A stretch of DNA of 64,000 bases from Pantoea trifolii (lineage in GTDB: Bacteria > Pseudomonadota > Gammaproteobacteria > Enterobacterales > Enterobacteriaceae), in the NCBI RefSeq assembly GCF_024506435.1, contig NZ_JANIET010000001.1:1488001-1552000 (forward strand). Reading direction: 5' to 3'. Both the position numbers and the translations under genes were made by a program. This document shows positions 42,328 through 53,614 of this stretch, one piece after another. A model generated the notes under the pieces. That model was not told where the DNA came from. It did no database searches and was given only the letters and a program-made list of their open reading frames with translations. The stretch's first letter is position 1. Every line of letters starts with the position of its first letter.

Positions 42328-43075
42328 TCCTTATAACTGAAAGTTATTGATTATCTGATATTCAGAACTGATGTGTTCAATACTGTCAGAGCAGGCAGCG
42401 AGGCTTAAATGATTTATCTGGTAATCCTAAGTCGCAAAATGGGATAGTCCGGAACAGATAAAGGAAGAATAAAAACCAGCGGAATTGATGCTTAGGGTTA
42501 ATCTGAAAAGCACTCGAGCAATCGAGCAGTTATATCAGTTATTGCATCGCGTTTTACTGCGCCATTAGTTAAAGCGCTTAATGCATGACCTTAATTGAGG
42601 TATCAATAAAGAAACACATCCCCATAGCTCGTAACATCCTGTGATGAAGGTTGTTGCGAACTTTGAAATAAAAGAAGAAAAATGATGATTCTGATTTATT
42701 CTAAAGTTTGGGAATCAGATTTAACTTAGAGGGAGTGAAAGTTATTCTATTTATTTATGGTTTTTATTTGAGCTAACCGTTGAGATGGCGCGAGTAAATG
42801 TTAAATACAAGACGGGTCTCATGCTCGTCTCCAAAAAATATTGTTACTTTTTGCGCCCTGATTTACGTTTTACTAAAGCAATGCTGAACAATTAAAAGTT
42901 GTATTGATAAAACAACGGTGATCGTCGTTGGAATCAGAACGCTAAGCCTGTTTATAATTGGTTGAGCTAATTTCCGCTAGAACACGATAACGATATTTCA
43001 CTTATTTATTTACGCCCGCGTTTTGTGGCGTGAACTGCCGTTGCGGCAAGCTACTTTATTCTTAGGGAGATAAAT
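42328..43075. other. Long AT-rich non-coding region before the polysaccharide cassette
   Basis: This 748-base gap is the longest non-coding stretch in the window and is clearly richer in A and T than the genes around it. It must hold the ssuE promoter at its left end and the promoter of the 275-residue gene at its right end. A small palindrome ATAACTGAAAGTTAT overlaps the ssuE ribosome-binding site (42333-42347). A short inverted repeat AGACG...CGTCT lies at 42810-42830, and an 8-base tandem repeat TCGAGCAA/TCGAGCAG near 42513. I found no JUMPstart or ops sequence and no open frame with a plausible start. The composition fits H-NS-type silencing, which is inference. Confidence 0.6.
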
Positions 43076-43903
43076 ATGGGTAGTTCTTCATTTGCTCAGG
43101 ATTTAACTGAGCAGCAGGTCGTGCCTGCCACCTTCAATCGCATCTCACCCTCACCTAAACCAGAAGAAGAGCTGGTGTGTTATTGGCTGCAACCCGATGC
43201 CGCAGGCGCGCATCTTATTTCTTCATTGCTGCCAACCTTCCCGCACAGCACGCCTGCTGAAGATGATTTCCTGCTGTTCAGCGCGGAGCGCAACGCCTTG
43301 CCGGCCAGCCTGCTGCAGGACGTGGCGAAGCTCAGTGACCAGCGTCCAGAGCTGAACTGCTTTATTGTCTCGCTGGCAAAGCGCGAGCTGCCAAACGGCT
43401 TACACTCGTCTCTGCAGCTGTTTCAACAGTTGCATGCGCAGCGCTGGTGGCAGGAGGGCGGCTTTGCGGTGATCTTGCGTGCTGGCCTGGCCCGCGTGGC
43501 TGCGCCGCTGACGCGTATTCAGGATGTGATGCTCGCCGGATTACTGCATACGCAAACGGCGTGGGTGCTCGATTACGCCAGCGAAGCCTCGCTGACCACC
43601 AAAGCCGATGCATCGCCGCGCTTAACTTATCAGCAATTTATTACTGATTATGAAAAACTCACGCGTTTGTCACACTATATTCCGGAGCGAAACCGCTATC
43701 GCGAAAGTTATTTACGCAGCGGCTTATTACAATTAGTCATGCAGGAGTTGAGTGGCGCGGCGAAATTCTCAGATAATACCCGCCACGCATTAACCTACTT
43801 TGCGGAAAACTTCCCGGCCAAAGGTGCAATGGAAAAACTTATGTTGAAACAACCTGACATCTATTTCGCTATCATGAAAATGAGAAAAAGGCTGGGCGCT
43901 TAG
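43076..43903 (+). CDS. Unrecognised 275-residue protein, first gene of polysaccharide cassette
   Basis: I do not recognise this protein. It has a good start (TTAGGGAGATAAAT before ATG). There is no signal peptide and no membrane segment, so it is probably cytoplasmic or membrane-associated. The N-terminal 30 residues look disordered (Pro/Ser/Glu-rich). Mixed alpha/beta sequence follows (ELNCFIVSLAKREL, FAVILRAGLARVA), then a basic helical C-terminal third (YIPERNRYRESYLRSGLL and a Lys/Arg-rich end). It precedes a Wzx-type exporter by 97 bases on the same strand, so a role in making or regulating a surface polysaccharide is the natural guess, nothing more. Codon use is like the neighbours except for a more AT-rich 3' end. 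Confidence 0.8.
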   Translation: MGSSSFAQDLTEQQVVPATFNRISPSPKPEEELVCYWLQPDAAGAHLISSLLPTFPHSTPAEDDFLLFSAERNALPASLLQDVAKLSDQRPELNCFIVSLAKRELPNGLHSSLQLFQQLHAQRWWQEGGFAVILRAGLARVAAPLTRIQDVMLAGLLHTQTAWVLDYASEASLTTKADASPRLTYQQFITDYEKLTRLSHYIPERNRYRESYLRSGLLQLVMQELSGAAKFSDNTRHALTYFAENFPAKGAMEKLMLKQPDIYFAIMKMRKRLGA

Positions 43904-44000
43904 CACCAACGTTAATTTTAAGAATAACTCCGGTGTGCGCGTGAATACTTTTATGTCACGCTTAAGGCCACTGAGATAATCCCCAGATGCCAAAACACCT
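43904..44000 (+). other. Spacer between the unknown gene and the wzx-like gene
   Basis: The 97-base spacer contains a small inverted repeat, GCGTGA (43939-43944) with TCACGC (43956-43961), and the 9-mer TAAGAATAA at 43919-43927. The downstream ATG has no clear Shine-Dalgarno sequence. A 7-codon frame (ATG at 43987, stop at 44008-44010) overlaps that start out of frame and could couple translation, or may be chance. Confidence 0.4.
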
Positions 44001-45518
44001 ATGTCTATAAAACGTAACGCGATTGCCAACTATGTTGGTCAAATCTATCTGACGCTGTCAGGTATTTTGGTTGTACCACTTTATATTCAACACTTAGGAA
44101 TGGAAGCCTACGGTTTAGTGGGCTTCTTTTCGATCTTATTAACCTGGCTGCAATTACTGGATGCCGGTGTTTCTACTACCTTAATGCGGGAAGCGGCGCG
44201 TTATCGTGCTAATCAGGCGGAGTTCGTCTGGTTCCCGGCGCTGTTTGCCACGCTGACCAAATTCTTCCTGTGCTCCACCATTGTGCTGGTGGTATTGGGT
44301 TGGCTGGCAACGCCATGGATTGCCACGCACTGGCTGGATGCACGTCATCTGCCTGCGGGTGATGTGGTGATTGCCGTGGCGATTATGGTGATCACCGCCG
44401 CGATTCGCTGGCGCACCAGTCCGTATCGCAGCGTGATTGTCGGCTTCGAACATCAAGTGTGGCTGAACGGCGTCAACTTGATCATCACCACCTTGCGCAC
44501 TTTCGGCGCGGTGCTGGTAATCCAGTTCTTCTCCAATCCGGTATTGGCGTTCTTTATCTGGCAGCTGCTGGTGTCGATTGCTGAAGCGGCCTGCTGTATC
44601 TACAAATCCTGCCAGCTGATTCCCAAAGCGGCGCGCAAAGAGAAGCGCGGCGATCTGAAAGAGGTGCTGAAACCCTTTATTCGCTTTGCCCTCAGCGCGG
44701 CATTCTCCAGTGCGGTGTGGACCTTTATTTCGCAAATCGACCGATTGGTGCTCTCCAAAACGTTGCCGCTGAGCGAATACGGTTCGTTTACCGTGGTGGC
44801 GACGGCCGCGACCGGCATTTTGCTGCTCAGCAGCCCGATCATGCAGGCGATTGTGCCACGCATGACCGGCATGAAAACCCGTAAAGAGGGCGATGCGGAG
44901 TCGCTGAAACTCTATCGCTACACCACGCAGGCGGTGGCCATCTTTATGGCGCCGCTCAGCATTACTATTGCCTGTTACGCCGGCCCGCTGCTGTGGGCAT
45001 GGACGCAGAAGAGTCAGATTGTTGATGAGATGTCGTTTGTTCTCAGCCTGTACGCATTGGGCAGCGGCATTCAGGCCATCTGTGGCTTGCTCTATCACCT
45101 GCAATACATCAACGGCAACCTCAAGCTGCACATGAAAGGCTTCACCTGCTTTGCCGTGCTGCTGGTGCCGCTCAACATCTGGTGTGCCGTTCACTACGGC
45201 GCATTGGGTACCGGTTGGTTGTGGCTGGGACAAAACATCTTCTATCTGGTGGGTTGGGCATGGTTGGTGCATCGCCGCTTCGCGCCGGGCATTCATTTCA
45301 CCTGGTTAACCCGCGACGTGATGCTGATTTGGGCGGTTTCCGCCGCCATCGCCTGGTTGAGCACTTTCTTGCCTATCGAGTGGAATCAAAATCGCTGGAT
45401 CAACCTGCTGTGGCTCGGCTTGATTGGCGCCTTCAATCTTGGTGTCTGCTGCCTGCTGCACAGCGTGGTGTTGAAGCGTCTCAGAATTCCGTTGTTTAAC
45501 GTTGAGGAAAGAGGATGA
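44001..45518 (+). CDS. Wzx-type polysaccharide repeat-unit exporter (PST / MATE-like superfamily)
   Basis: The 505-residue protein has about 12-14 hydrophobic segments and the layout of O-antigen/exopolysaccharide flippases. It starts IKRNAIANYVGQIYLTLSG, the typical first helix, and has basic cytoplasmic loops such as KAARKEKRGDLKE. Such proteins flip undecaprenyl-linked oligosaccharides, or single lipid-linked sugars for side-chain addition, across the inner membrane. The stop overlaps the start of the glycosyltransferase gene (ATGA), so exporter and transferase are coupled. No polymerase, initiating transferase or chain-length gene is nearby, so it must work with a main locus elsewhere. 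Confidence 0.88.
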   Translation: MSIKRNAIANYVGQIYLTLSGILVVPLYIQHLGMEAYGLVGFFSILLTWLQLLDAGVSTTLMREAARYRANQAEFVWFPALFATLTKFFLCSTIVLVVLGWLATPWIATHWLDARHLPAGDVVIAVAIMVITAAIRWRTSPYRSVIVGFEHQVWLNGVNLIITTLRTFGAVLVIQFFSNPVLAFFIWQLLVSIAEAACCIYKSCQLIPKAARKEKRGDLKEVLKPFIRFALSAAFSSAVWTFISQIDRLVLSKTLPLSEYGSFTVVATAATGILLLSSPIMQAIVPRMTGMKTRKEGDAESLKLYRYTTQAVAIFMAPLSITIACYAGPLLWAWTQKSQIVDEMSFVLSLYALGSGIQAICGLLYHLQYINGNLKLHMKGFTCFAVLLVPLNIWCAVHYGALGTGWLWLGQNIFYLVGWAWLVHRRFAPGIHFTWLTRDVMLIWAVSAAIAWLSTFLPIEWNQNRWINLLWLGLIGAFNLGVCCLLHSVVLKRLRIPLFNVEERG

Positions 45519-46522
45519 GCATGATGTCATCTCACCGTATCCCTACGGTTTCGGTCATCATACCGAACTGGAATTGCGCGCCCTGGCTGCCAGAAGCGAT
45601 GAGTTCTTTGTTGCGGCAGTCATCGCCGCCGGAACAGATCATTGTTATCGACGATGGCTCCAGCGACAGCAGCGTGGCCTGGCTAACGGCGTTTGCGGCC
45701 CAGCACCCGCAGGTGATGCTGCTGAGCGGCGAGCGCGGCGGCGTCAGCGCGGCGCGTATGAAAGGGCTCGCTGTAGCAACCGGCGATTTTGTTTACTTCA
45801 TGGATGCGGATGATTTTGTCTCCACCGACTTGTTTGCCGACTTCCGTCGCGTGCAGGCGCGCCATGAGGATATTGACCTGTTCTGCTTTGGCGCAAAGAT
45901 GTTCTTCGATCTGCCCGCCGCGCAGCGCCACTATCAAACCATTCACCAGCGTCATGTCAGTGGATTATTGCCCGGCGGCAGCACCAGCTTGCGTACGCTG
46001 ATGCAGCATCAGTCGGCGCACCGCGTAGTGTGGAGCAGCATCATTTCGCGTCGCTTGATTGATCAACTGGCGCTGCAGTTTCTGCCGATCCAGAACCATG
46101 AAGATGCACCGTACATGTTCGCGCTCTATCTGCAGGCGCGTAATATTTATTGCACTAGCCAAAGCTACTACTACAAACGCTTTATGGTGACCTCGTTGTC
46201 GCAGAGCACGCGCGATTTTTCCTATGTGAAAAACTACTTCATTGCGCGCCAAAGCAGCGAACAATTCCTGCGTGAACAGCAACTGCCGGTGGATGCGGCC
46301 TTGCTGGATAGCTATTACCAAACGGTGATGCACAGCTGTCTGGCGCAGATCCGCAAAAATCATATGGTGATCCCGACAGACTGGCAGCCGCAGGTGAATC
46401 AGCTGGTGCGCAATGTGTTGCAGCACAGCGCGCGTCTGAAGCTGATGTGGTATTGCCCGACGATTTACAGTGGCCTGCAGGCGTGTCGTGAACAGCTTGG
46501 CCGCTATTCTGCACGACGCTGA
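45515..46522 (+). CDS. Family 2 glycosyltransferase
   Basis: The 335-residue protein has the GT2 (GT-A fold) N-terminal domain. It shows VSVIIPNWNCAPWLPEAM, the nucleotide-binding VIDDGSSDSS (residues about 43-53) and the metal-binding acidic motif FMDADDFVS (about residues 93-101). The conserved acidic acceptor-side residue is probably in IQNHEDAPYM. It should transfer one sugar to a lipid-linked or polymer acceptor in the cytoplasm; donor and acceptor cannot be read from sequence. Paired with a Wzx-like exporter and away from a main cluster, it fits a side-branch transferase. A hairpin terminator follows before pyrD. Confidence 0.9.
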   Translation: MSMMSSHRIPTVSVIIPNWNCAPWLPEAMSSLLRQSSPPEQIIVIDDGSSDSSVAWLTAFAAQHPQVMLLSGERGGVSAARMKGLAVATGDFVYFMDADDFVSTDLFADFRRVQARHEDIDLFCFGAKMFFDLPAAQRHYQTIHQRHVSGLLPGGSTSLRTLMQHQSAHRVVWSSIISRRLIDQLALQFLPIQNHEDAPYMFALYLQARNIYCTSQSYYYKRFMVTSLSQSTRDFSYVKNYFIARQSSEQFLREQQLPVDAALLDSYYQTVMHSCLAQIRKNHMVIPTDWQPQVNQLVRNVLQHSARLKLMWYCPTIYSGLQACREQLGRYSARR

Positions 46523-46560
46523 TAACGATCAAATTGTGATGCAGTAGAACAATTTACTTT

Positions 46561-46597
46561 TGCGCCAGAGCACCTTACCATTCTGGCGCACATTTTC
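46561..46597 (+). terminator. Hairpin between the glycosyltransferase gene and pyrD
   Basis: TGCGCCAG (46561-46568) pairs perfectly with CTGGCGCA (46583-46590) over a 14-base loop and is followed by CATTTTC. It lies 38 bases after the glycosyltransferase stop and 45 bases before pyrD. It may end the cassette transcript, or be part of the pyrD leader. Confidence 0.65.
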
Positions 46598-46641
46598 CCG
46601 TGCACCCCGACTTCCCTGGTTTCCGTCATTGAGGAGAGTGC

Positions 46642-47652
46642 ATGTTATATCCTATCGTCCGGCCGGCGCTGTTTAAGCTTGATCCTGAGCGTGCGCACGA
46701 ACTCACCTTTCAACAACTGCGTTTTATCAGCGGCACCCCGCTGGAAGGACTGATTCGCCAGTCGCTGCCATCACGTCCGGTCACCTGCATGGGATTAACC
46801 TTCCCGAACGCGCTCGGCTTAGCCGCCGGCCTCGACAAAAATGCCGAGTGCATTGATGCCTTCGGCGCGATGGGCTTTGGTTTTGTCGAAGTGGGAACGG
46901 TAACGCCGCTGGCGCAACCGGGAAATGATAAACCGCGGATGTTCCGCTTAGTGCCTGCGGAAGGGATTATTAACCGCATGGGGTTTAATAATCACGGCGT
47001 TGATCATCTGATCGCCAACGTCAAAAAGTCGCGCTTTAAAGGCATTCTCGGCATCAATATTGGCAAAAATAAAGATACGCCGGTTGAGAATGGTAAAGAC
47101 GATTATCTGATTTGCATGGAAAAGGTATATGCCCACGCCGGTTATATTGCCATCAATATTTCCTCACCGAACACGCCAGGATTACGCACGCTGCAATATG
47201 GTGAAGCGCTGGACGATCTTCTCTCCGCCATCAAATTAAAACAGCGAGAGCTGCAAGAACGGCACCTTAAATATGTGCCGGTGGCGGTAAAGATCGCGCC
47301 GGATCTTACCGAAGAAGAATTGATCCAGGTTGCCGACAGTTTGGTGCGCCACAATATTGATGGTGTGATTGCCACCAATACCACGCTCGATCGTTCGCTG
47401 GTGACCGGCCTTAAATATGCCGAAGAAGCGGGCGGATTAAGTGGTCGTCCGGTGCAGTCACGCAGCACCGAAGTGATTCGCCGCCTGGCGCAAGAGCTGC
47501 AGGGCCGCTTACCTATTATTGGCGTCGGTGGTATTGATTCGCTGGTTTCTGCGCGCGAGAAAATTGCCGCAGGTGCAACATTAGTGCAGATATACTCCGG
47601 ATTTATTTATAAAGGCCCAGGCTTAATTAAAGATATCGTGACCCACCTCTAA
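46642..47652 (+). CDS. pyrD: Dihydroorotate dehydrogenase (quinone), class 2
   Basis: PyrD oxidises dihydroorotate to orotate and passes electrons to quinone at the inner membrane. The 336-residue protein has the N-terminal membrane-associating helix region ([19 protein letters not shown]), FMN-binding [10 protein letters not shown], the catalytic serine in [11 protein letters not shown], and the phosphate-binding IGVGGIDS with [19 protein letters not shown] precedes the ATG. The pyrimidine-rich stretch upstream, with TGCAC able to pair with GTGCA beside the SD, recalls the E. coli pyrD leader hairpin controlled by start-site switching. Confidence 0.98.
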   Translation: MLYPIVRPALFKLDPERAHELTFQQLRFISGTPLEGLIRQSLPSRPVTCMGLTFPNALGLAAGLDKNAECIDAFGAMGFGFVEVGTVTPLAQPGNDKPRMFRLVPAEGIINRMGFNNHGVDHLIANVKKSRFKGILGINIGKNKDTPVENGKDDYLICMEKVYAHAGYIAINISSPNTPGLRTLQYGEALDDLLSAIKLKQRELQERHLKYVPVAVKIAPDLTEEELIQVADSLVRHNIDGVIATNTTLDRSLVTGLKYAEEAGGLSGRPVQSRSTEVIRRLAQELQGRLPIIGVGGIDSLVSAREKIAAGATLVQIYSGFIYKGPGLIKDIVTHL

Positions 47653-47672
47653 GACATTTCCCACTTTACTGC

Positions 47673-47708
47673 GCCGAGGGGTTTATTTATCCCTTCGGCT
47701 CGTTTATA
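47673..47708 (+). terminator. Possible terminator of pyrD
   Basis: GCCGAGGG (47673-47680) can pair with CCCTTCGGC (47691-47699) with one bulge, followed by TCGTTTATATTTT. It begins 21 bases after the pyrD stop. Confidence 0.55.
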
Positions 47709-47799
47709 TTTTGTCCTGCTGGTGCATTTTTCAGCTTTTTCTCAGATTTATTTTTTAATTAAGCGCCATTTAGCGCAGCGATAAACCACAGGGCAGATC

Positions 47800-48342
47800 A
47801 TGAAAATCAAACCTGATGACAACTGGCGTTGGTATTTCGACGCAGAGCATGACCGCATGATGCTGGATTTAGCCGACGGCATGTTATTTCGCTCGCGCTT
47901 CTCGCGCAAAATGCTGACGCCTGATGCATTTAATGTCAGCGGTTTTTGCGTTGATGACGCCGCGCTCTATTTTACTTTTGAAGAACGTTGCCGTCAGAGT
48001 GGATTAAAAGGCGATCAGCGTGCCGAATTAGTATTAAACGCGCTGGTGGCCAGCCGATTTCTCAAACCCCTGATGCCTAAAAGCTGGCACTTCACCAATC
48101 ACGCACACAGCTGGCAGCCGGCTGCAGGCGATATGGTGGCGGTGACGCTGGCCGATAGCGGCGAAAAGGCACAACTGTTTGTGGTTGAAAGCGGTGAAAA
48201 TGCGGCGCTGTGCTTGTTGGCGCAAAACGCGTTAAGCGTGGCGGGTAAAGGTATGCAGCTGGGTGATGCGATCAAGATCATGAACGATCGTCTGCGTCCA
48301 CAGCAGCAGGAACAAACCGCCCACTTCGCGCGGGCGGTGTGA
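47800..48342 (+). CDS. zapC: Cell division protein ZapC
   Basis: ZapC binds FtsZ in the cytoplasm and promotes bundling of its filaments at the Z-ring. The 180-residue protein matches E. coli ZapC throughout: [41 protein letters not shown] and [15 protein letters not shown]. It lies 147 bases after pyrD and converges with ycbX, whose stop is 6 bases away. Confidence 0.96.
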   Translation: MKIKPDDNWRWYFDAEHDRMMLDLADGMLFRSRFSRKMLTPDAFNVSGFCVDDAALYFTFEERCRQSGLKGDQRAELVLNALVASRFLKPLMPKSWHFTNHAHSWQPAAGDMVAVTLADSGEKAQLFVVESGENAALCLLAQNALSVAGKGMQLGDAIKIMNDRLRPQQQEQTAHFARAV

Positions 48343-48347
48343 TCGGC

Positions 48348-49457
48348 TTACGCCAGTTCGATATCGCCTGCCGGAATACAGCTGCAGCTTAAGATCGTGC
48401 CATCTGCGCGCACCGCGCTTTTCTTCAGTGCTTTCACTTCACCCGCGACCAACGTCACTTTGCAGCTGCCACAAAGTCCGGCGCGGCACGAGTAGGGAAT
48501 GCGGAAACCCTGCATCTCCAGTTGTTCCAGCAACACTTGCTGATTGTCGCCGCTAAAGCTCGCTCCCTGATAATCGATAGTTACTGCGCTGTGGCTGCTA
48601 GCGTCAGGTGCCAGCGTTTCGACCACGGCGCCCGCACCGTATGCGCGCGGCGTTTGCTTCTCTAAAATGGTCACCGCATCGCCAACGCGAATAATGCCGC
48701 TATTGAGCGCAATCAAATTCAGGCCGAAATCAATATCGCCGCTGCCATCCTGCGCGCTGCGGAAACCCTGCAAGGTGGTGAGCGGTTCGCCATTAGGATG
48801 TTTTTGACCCGTTTCGGTGCCGACGGTGGTAAACACGCAGCGGCTGCACGGCTTCGGCATCTCAAAGGTAATCTCGCCAATTTGCAGACGTTTCCAACTA
48901 TCTTCTTCCCATGCGGCCGCGCCGCTTACGACCAGATTGGGTCGGAACTGCTCAACACGCACGCTGGCCGGACAGCGTTGTTGCAGATCCTGCAACGAGG
49001 CCATGTTCACCAGCAAGTAGGGAAAACCGTCAGCAAAGCTCAGCGGCACATGATCAAAACGCTTCACACGGCGCGTCGGTTCCGCGCCGGTCCAGCGCAG
49101 TTGCACCGGACGCGGGAAGAAGGTGCTCAACCAGCTATTAATCGTTTCCGGTGCAATACGCGCGGTGAAATGGTTGCCCCATACTTCGGTAGGTGACTGC
49201 TCAGCGGTAAAATCATTAAAGCGGATCAGCGCCTGCGATCCATCCGGTGCTTGTAAAAACAGGCCATCCGGCAGCAGCGCAGGCGTGAAACGCACCATTT
49301 CCGGAAACTGGCGCGCGGTGACAAACGTGCCGTCCAGTTCGGTCACCATAAAGATGCGATCAAAGCCCAGACCGCTTTCCAGCACCTGCGCATGCGACAG
49401 TTGCAGACCGCGCATAGATTTAACGGGATGGATGTAAAGGCGTGAAAGCGTAATCAT
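48348..49457 (-). CDS. ycbX: YcbX, MOSC-domain protein with 2Fe-2S ferredoxin domain
   Basis: The 369-residue protein has an N-terminal MOSC beta-barrel domain ([12 protein letters not shown]), the MOSC core with the molybdenum-cofactor cysteine in [11 protein letters not shown], and a C-terminal plant-type ferredoxin with [11 protein letters not shown]. In E. coli YcbX is a molybdoenzyme that reduces N-hydroxylated base analogues such as 6-hydroxylaminopurine, protecting against their mutagenic effect. I chose the ATG at 49457, with GGAG 5 bases upstream; two GTG codons just before it are in frame. It diverges from rlmKL. Confidence 0.95.
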   Translation of the reverse strand: MITLSRLYIHPVKSMRGLQLSHAQVLESGLGFDRIFMVTELDGTFVTARQFPEMVRFTPALLPDGLFLQAPDGSQALIRFNDFTAEQSPTEVWGNHFTARIAPETINSWLSTFFPRPVQLRWTGAEPTRRVKRFDHVPLSFADGFPYLLVNMASLQDLQQRCPASVRVEQFRPNLVVSGAAAWEEDSWKRLQIGEITFEMPKPCSRCVFTTVGTETGQKHPNGEPLTTLQGFRSAQDGSGDIDFGLNLIALNSGIIRVGDAVTILEKQTPRAYGAGAVVETLAPDASSHSAVTIDYQGASFSGDNQQVLLEQLEMQGFRIPYSCRAGLCGSCKVTLVAGEVKALKKSAVRADGTILSCSCIPAGDIELA

Positions 49458-49502
49458 CACCACTCCAGAAACAGGGTCATAAGTTTAAAAGAAGCTAACT
49501 TT

Positions 49503-49530
49503 ATGACATAGCACGCTGATTCGCTATAAT
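49503..49530 (+). promoter_or_regulatory. Promoter of rlmKL
   Basis: ATGACA (49503-49508, five of six to the consensus) and a perfect TATAAT (49525-49530) are separated by 16 bases. They lie 36 bases before the rlmKL start, in the gap shared with divergent ycbX. This is the cleanest sigma-70 promoter in the window. Confidence 0.7.
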
Positions 49531-49565
49531 GCGCAGCAATTTAAGCAAGAGTAAAAAGTGACGAT

Positions 49566-51683
49566 ATGAATTCTCTGTTTGCCAGTACGGCGCGTGGGCT
49601 CGAAGAGCTGTTGAAAAGTGAGCTAGACGCGCTGGGTGCGCAGGATTTGCAGGTGGTGCAGGGCGGCGTCCACTTTCAGGCCGACGACCATGTAATGTAC
49701 CAAAGCCTGCTGTGGAGCCGTTTGGCTTCGCGCATTTTGCTGCCGCTGGGAGAATTTGGCGTCTGGAGCGATCTCGATCTTTACGTGGGTGCGCAAAGTA
49801 TTCCATGGACCGAGATGTTCGACAGCAACACCAGTTTTGCCATCCATTTTAGCGGCACCAATGAGGTGATCCGCAACAGCCAGTTCGGTGCGTTGCGTAT
49901 TAAAGATGCCATCGTGGACAGCTTTACCCGCCAGAATCTGGAACGCCCGAACGTTGATCGTGAACAACCGGGCATCCGCATCAATGCGTGGCTGAACAAA
50001 GATCGCGTCAGCATCGCGCTGGATCTGAGCGGTGATTCACTGCATCAGCGCGGCTATCGCCAGCAAACCGGCGCGGCGCCGTTAAAAGAAACCTTAGCGG
50101 CGGCGATTGTGATGCGTTCGGGTTGGCAGAGCAGCACGCCGCTGGTCGATCCAATGTGTGGTTCCGGCACGCTGCTGTTGGAAGCGGCGCTGATCGCCTG
50201 CGATCGCGCGCCTGGCCTGTTGCGTACCCATTGGGGCTTCAATCGCTGGAAGAAACACAATCAGGCGGTCTGGCAGGAAGTTCATGCTGCCGCGAAAGAG
50301 CGCGCACGCGTGGGTACCGCTGCGGCGACCGCCCGTTTCTTTGGCTACGATAATGACAGCCGCGTGCTGGAATCGGCGCGCGCCAATGCTCGTCGTGCCG
50401 GCGTGTTCGAGCTGTTCACCTTCGCGCAGCAGGATGTGATCAAGCTGAAAAATCCGCTGGCGGGCAAAGAGATTACCGGCACGGTATTAAGCAACCCGCC
50501 GTACGGTGAACGTCTGGAAAGCGAACCGGCGCTGATTGCGCTGCACAGCCAGTTGGGCCGCATCATGAAGCAGAATTTCGGCGGCTGGAATCTGTCGCTG
50601 TTCAGCGCCTCGCCGGAGCTGCTGAGTTGCTTGCAACTGCGTGCCGATCGCCAGTTCAAAGCCAAAAACGGCCCGCTCGAGTGCGTGCAGAAAAACTATC
50701 AGCTGGCTGCGACCAGCGCAGAAGGCGGCGCGCAGATTGCGGAAGATTTTGCTAACCGCCTGCGTAAGAATCTGAAGAAACTGGATAAATGGGCGCGCCA
50801 GTCGAACATCGACTGTTATCGTCTGTATGACGCCGATCTGCCAGAGTACAACGTGGCGGTCGATCGTTACGCTGATTGGGTGGTGATCCAGGAGTATGCG
50901 CCACCGAAAACCGTGGACGCCAACAAAGCGCGTCAGCGTCTGTTCGATGTAATTAGTGCAACGCTGAGCGTGTTGGAGATCCCGGCGAATCGTCTGGTGA
51001 TGAAAACCCGCGAGCGCCAGAAAGGCAAAAGCCAGTATCAAAAGCTGGGCGAGAAGGGCGATTTCTTCGAAGTGCAGGAATTTGATGCGCGACTGCTGGT
51101 GAATCTCACCGATTATCTGGATACTGGTTTGTTCCTCGATCACCGTATCGCACGCCAGATGCTGGGCAAAATGAGCGCAGGCAAAGATTTCCTCAATCTG
51201 TTTGCCTATACCGGCACCGCCAGCGTGCACGCCGGTTTGGGTGGCGCGAAAACCACCACCACCGTAGATATGTCGCGTACCTATCTGGAGTGGGCCGAGC
51301 GCAACCTGCGTCTTAACGGTTTAACCGGTCGTCAGCACCGCCTGATGCACGCGGATTGCCTGAGCTGGTTACGCGAGAGTGACGAACAGTTCGATTTGAT
51401 TTTTATCGATCCGCCGACGTTCTCTAACTCTAAGCGCATGGAAGACGATTTCGACGTGCAGCGCGATCACATGATGCTGATGCAGAACCTGAAACGTCTG
51501 CTGCGTCGCGGTGGCACCATTATGTTCTCCAACAATAAGCGCGGCTTCAAAATGGATCTCGACGGCTTAGAACGTCTGGGTCTGCAGGCGCAGGAAATTA
51601 CCCAAAAAACGCTGTCGCAGGATTTCGCGCGCAACCGTCAAATTCACAACTGCTGGCTGGTTAGCCACGCCGGTAAGGAATAA
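49566..51683 (+). CDS. rlmL: Bifunctional 23S rRNA methyltransferase RlmKL
   Basis: RlmKL methylates 23S rRNA at G2445 (N2, N-terminal enzyme) and G2069 (N7, C-terminal enzyme). The 705-residue protein (E. coli 702) has an N-terminal THUMP domain, and the RlmL methyltransferase with [14 protein letters not shown] and catalytic NPPYGERL at about residue 310. The RlmK methyltransferase follows, with [15 protein letters not shown] and [11 protein letters not shown]. The two enzymes are fused as in other gammaproteobacteria. It is followed after 5 bases by uup. Confidence 0.97.
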   Translation: MNSLFASTARGLEELLKSELDALGAQDLQVVQGGVHFQADDHVMYQSLLWSRLASRILLPLGEFGVWSDLDLYVGAQSIPWTEMFDSNTSFAIHFSGTNEVIRNSQFGALRIKDAIVDSFTRQNLERPNVDREQPGIRINAWLNKDRVSIALDLSGDSLHQRGYRQQTGAAPLKETLAAAIVMRSGWQSSTPLVDPMCGSGTLLLEAALIACDRAPGLLRTHWGFNRWKKHNQAVWQEVHAAAKERARVGTAAATARFFGYDNDSRVLESARANARRAGVFELFTFAQQDVIKLKNPLAGKEITGTVLSNPPYGERLESEPALIALHSQLGRIMKQNFGGWNLSLFSASPELLSCLQLRADRQFKAKNGPLECVQKNYQLAATSAEGGAQIAEDFANRLRKNLKKLDKWARQSNIDCYRLYDADLPEYNVAVDRYADWVVIQEYAPPKTVDANKARQRLFDVISATLSVLEIPANRLVMKTRERQKGKSQYQKLGEKGDFFEVQEFDARLLVNLTDYLDTGLFLDHRIARQMLGKMSAGKDFLNLFAYTGTASVHAGLGGAKTTTTVDMSRTYLEWAERNLRLNGLTGRQHRLMHADCLSWLRESDEQFDLIFIDPPTFSNSKRMEDDFDVQRDHMMLMQNLKRLLRRGGTIMFSNNKRGFKMDLDGLERLGLQAQEITQKTLSQDFARNRQIHNCWLVSHAGKE

Positions 51684-51688
51684 GTTTT

Positions 51689-53599
<1,911 letters not shown>

Positions 53600-53614
53600 T
53601 CGGAAGGAGTCAGC

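Noticed and set aside
42510..42525. Tandem TCGAGCAA/TCGAGCAG as a possible CRISPR or iteron repeat
   Set aside because: Only two imperfect 8-base copies; far too little to support a repeat array.
42328..43075. JUMPstart/ops element before the polysaccharide cassette
   Set aside because: I looked for GGCGGTAG and the longer JUMPstart sequence and did not find them.
43987..44010. Seven-codon leader peptide overlapping the wzx-like start
   Set aside because: No ribosome-binding site; could be chance. Mentioned under the spacer only.
44181..45296. 371-codon minus-strand frame opposite the wzx-like gene
   Set aside because: Composition rich in His, Gln and Arg, no start signal, and the opposite frame encodes a clear membrane protein; it is an antisense shadow.
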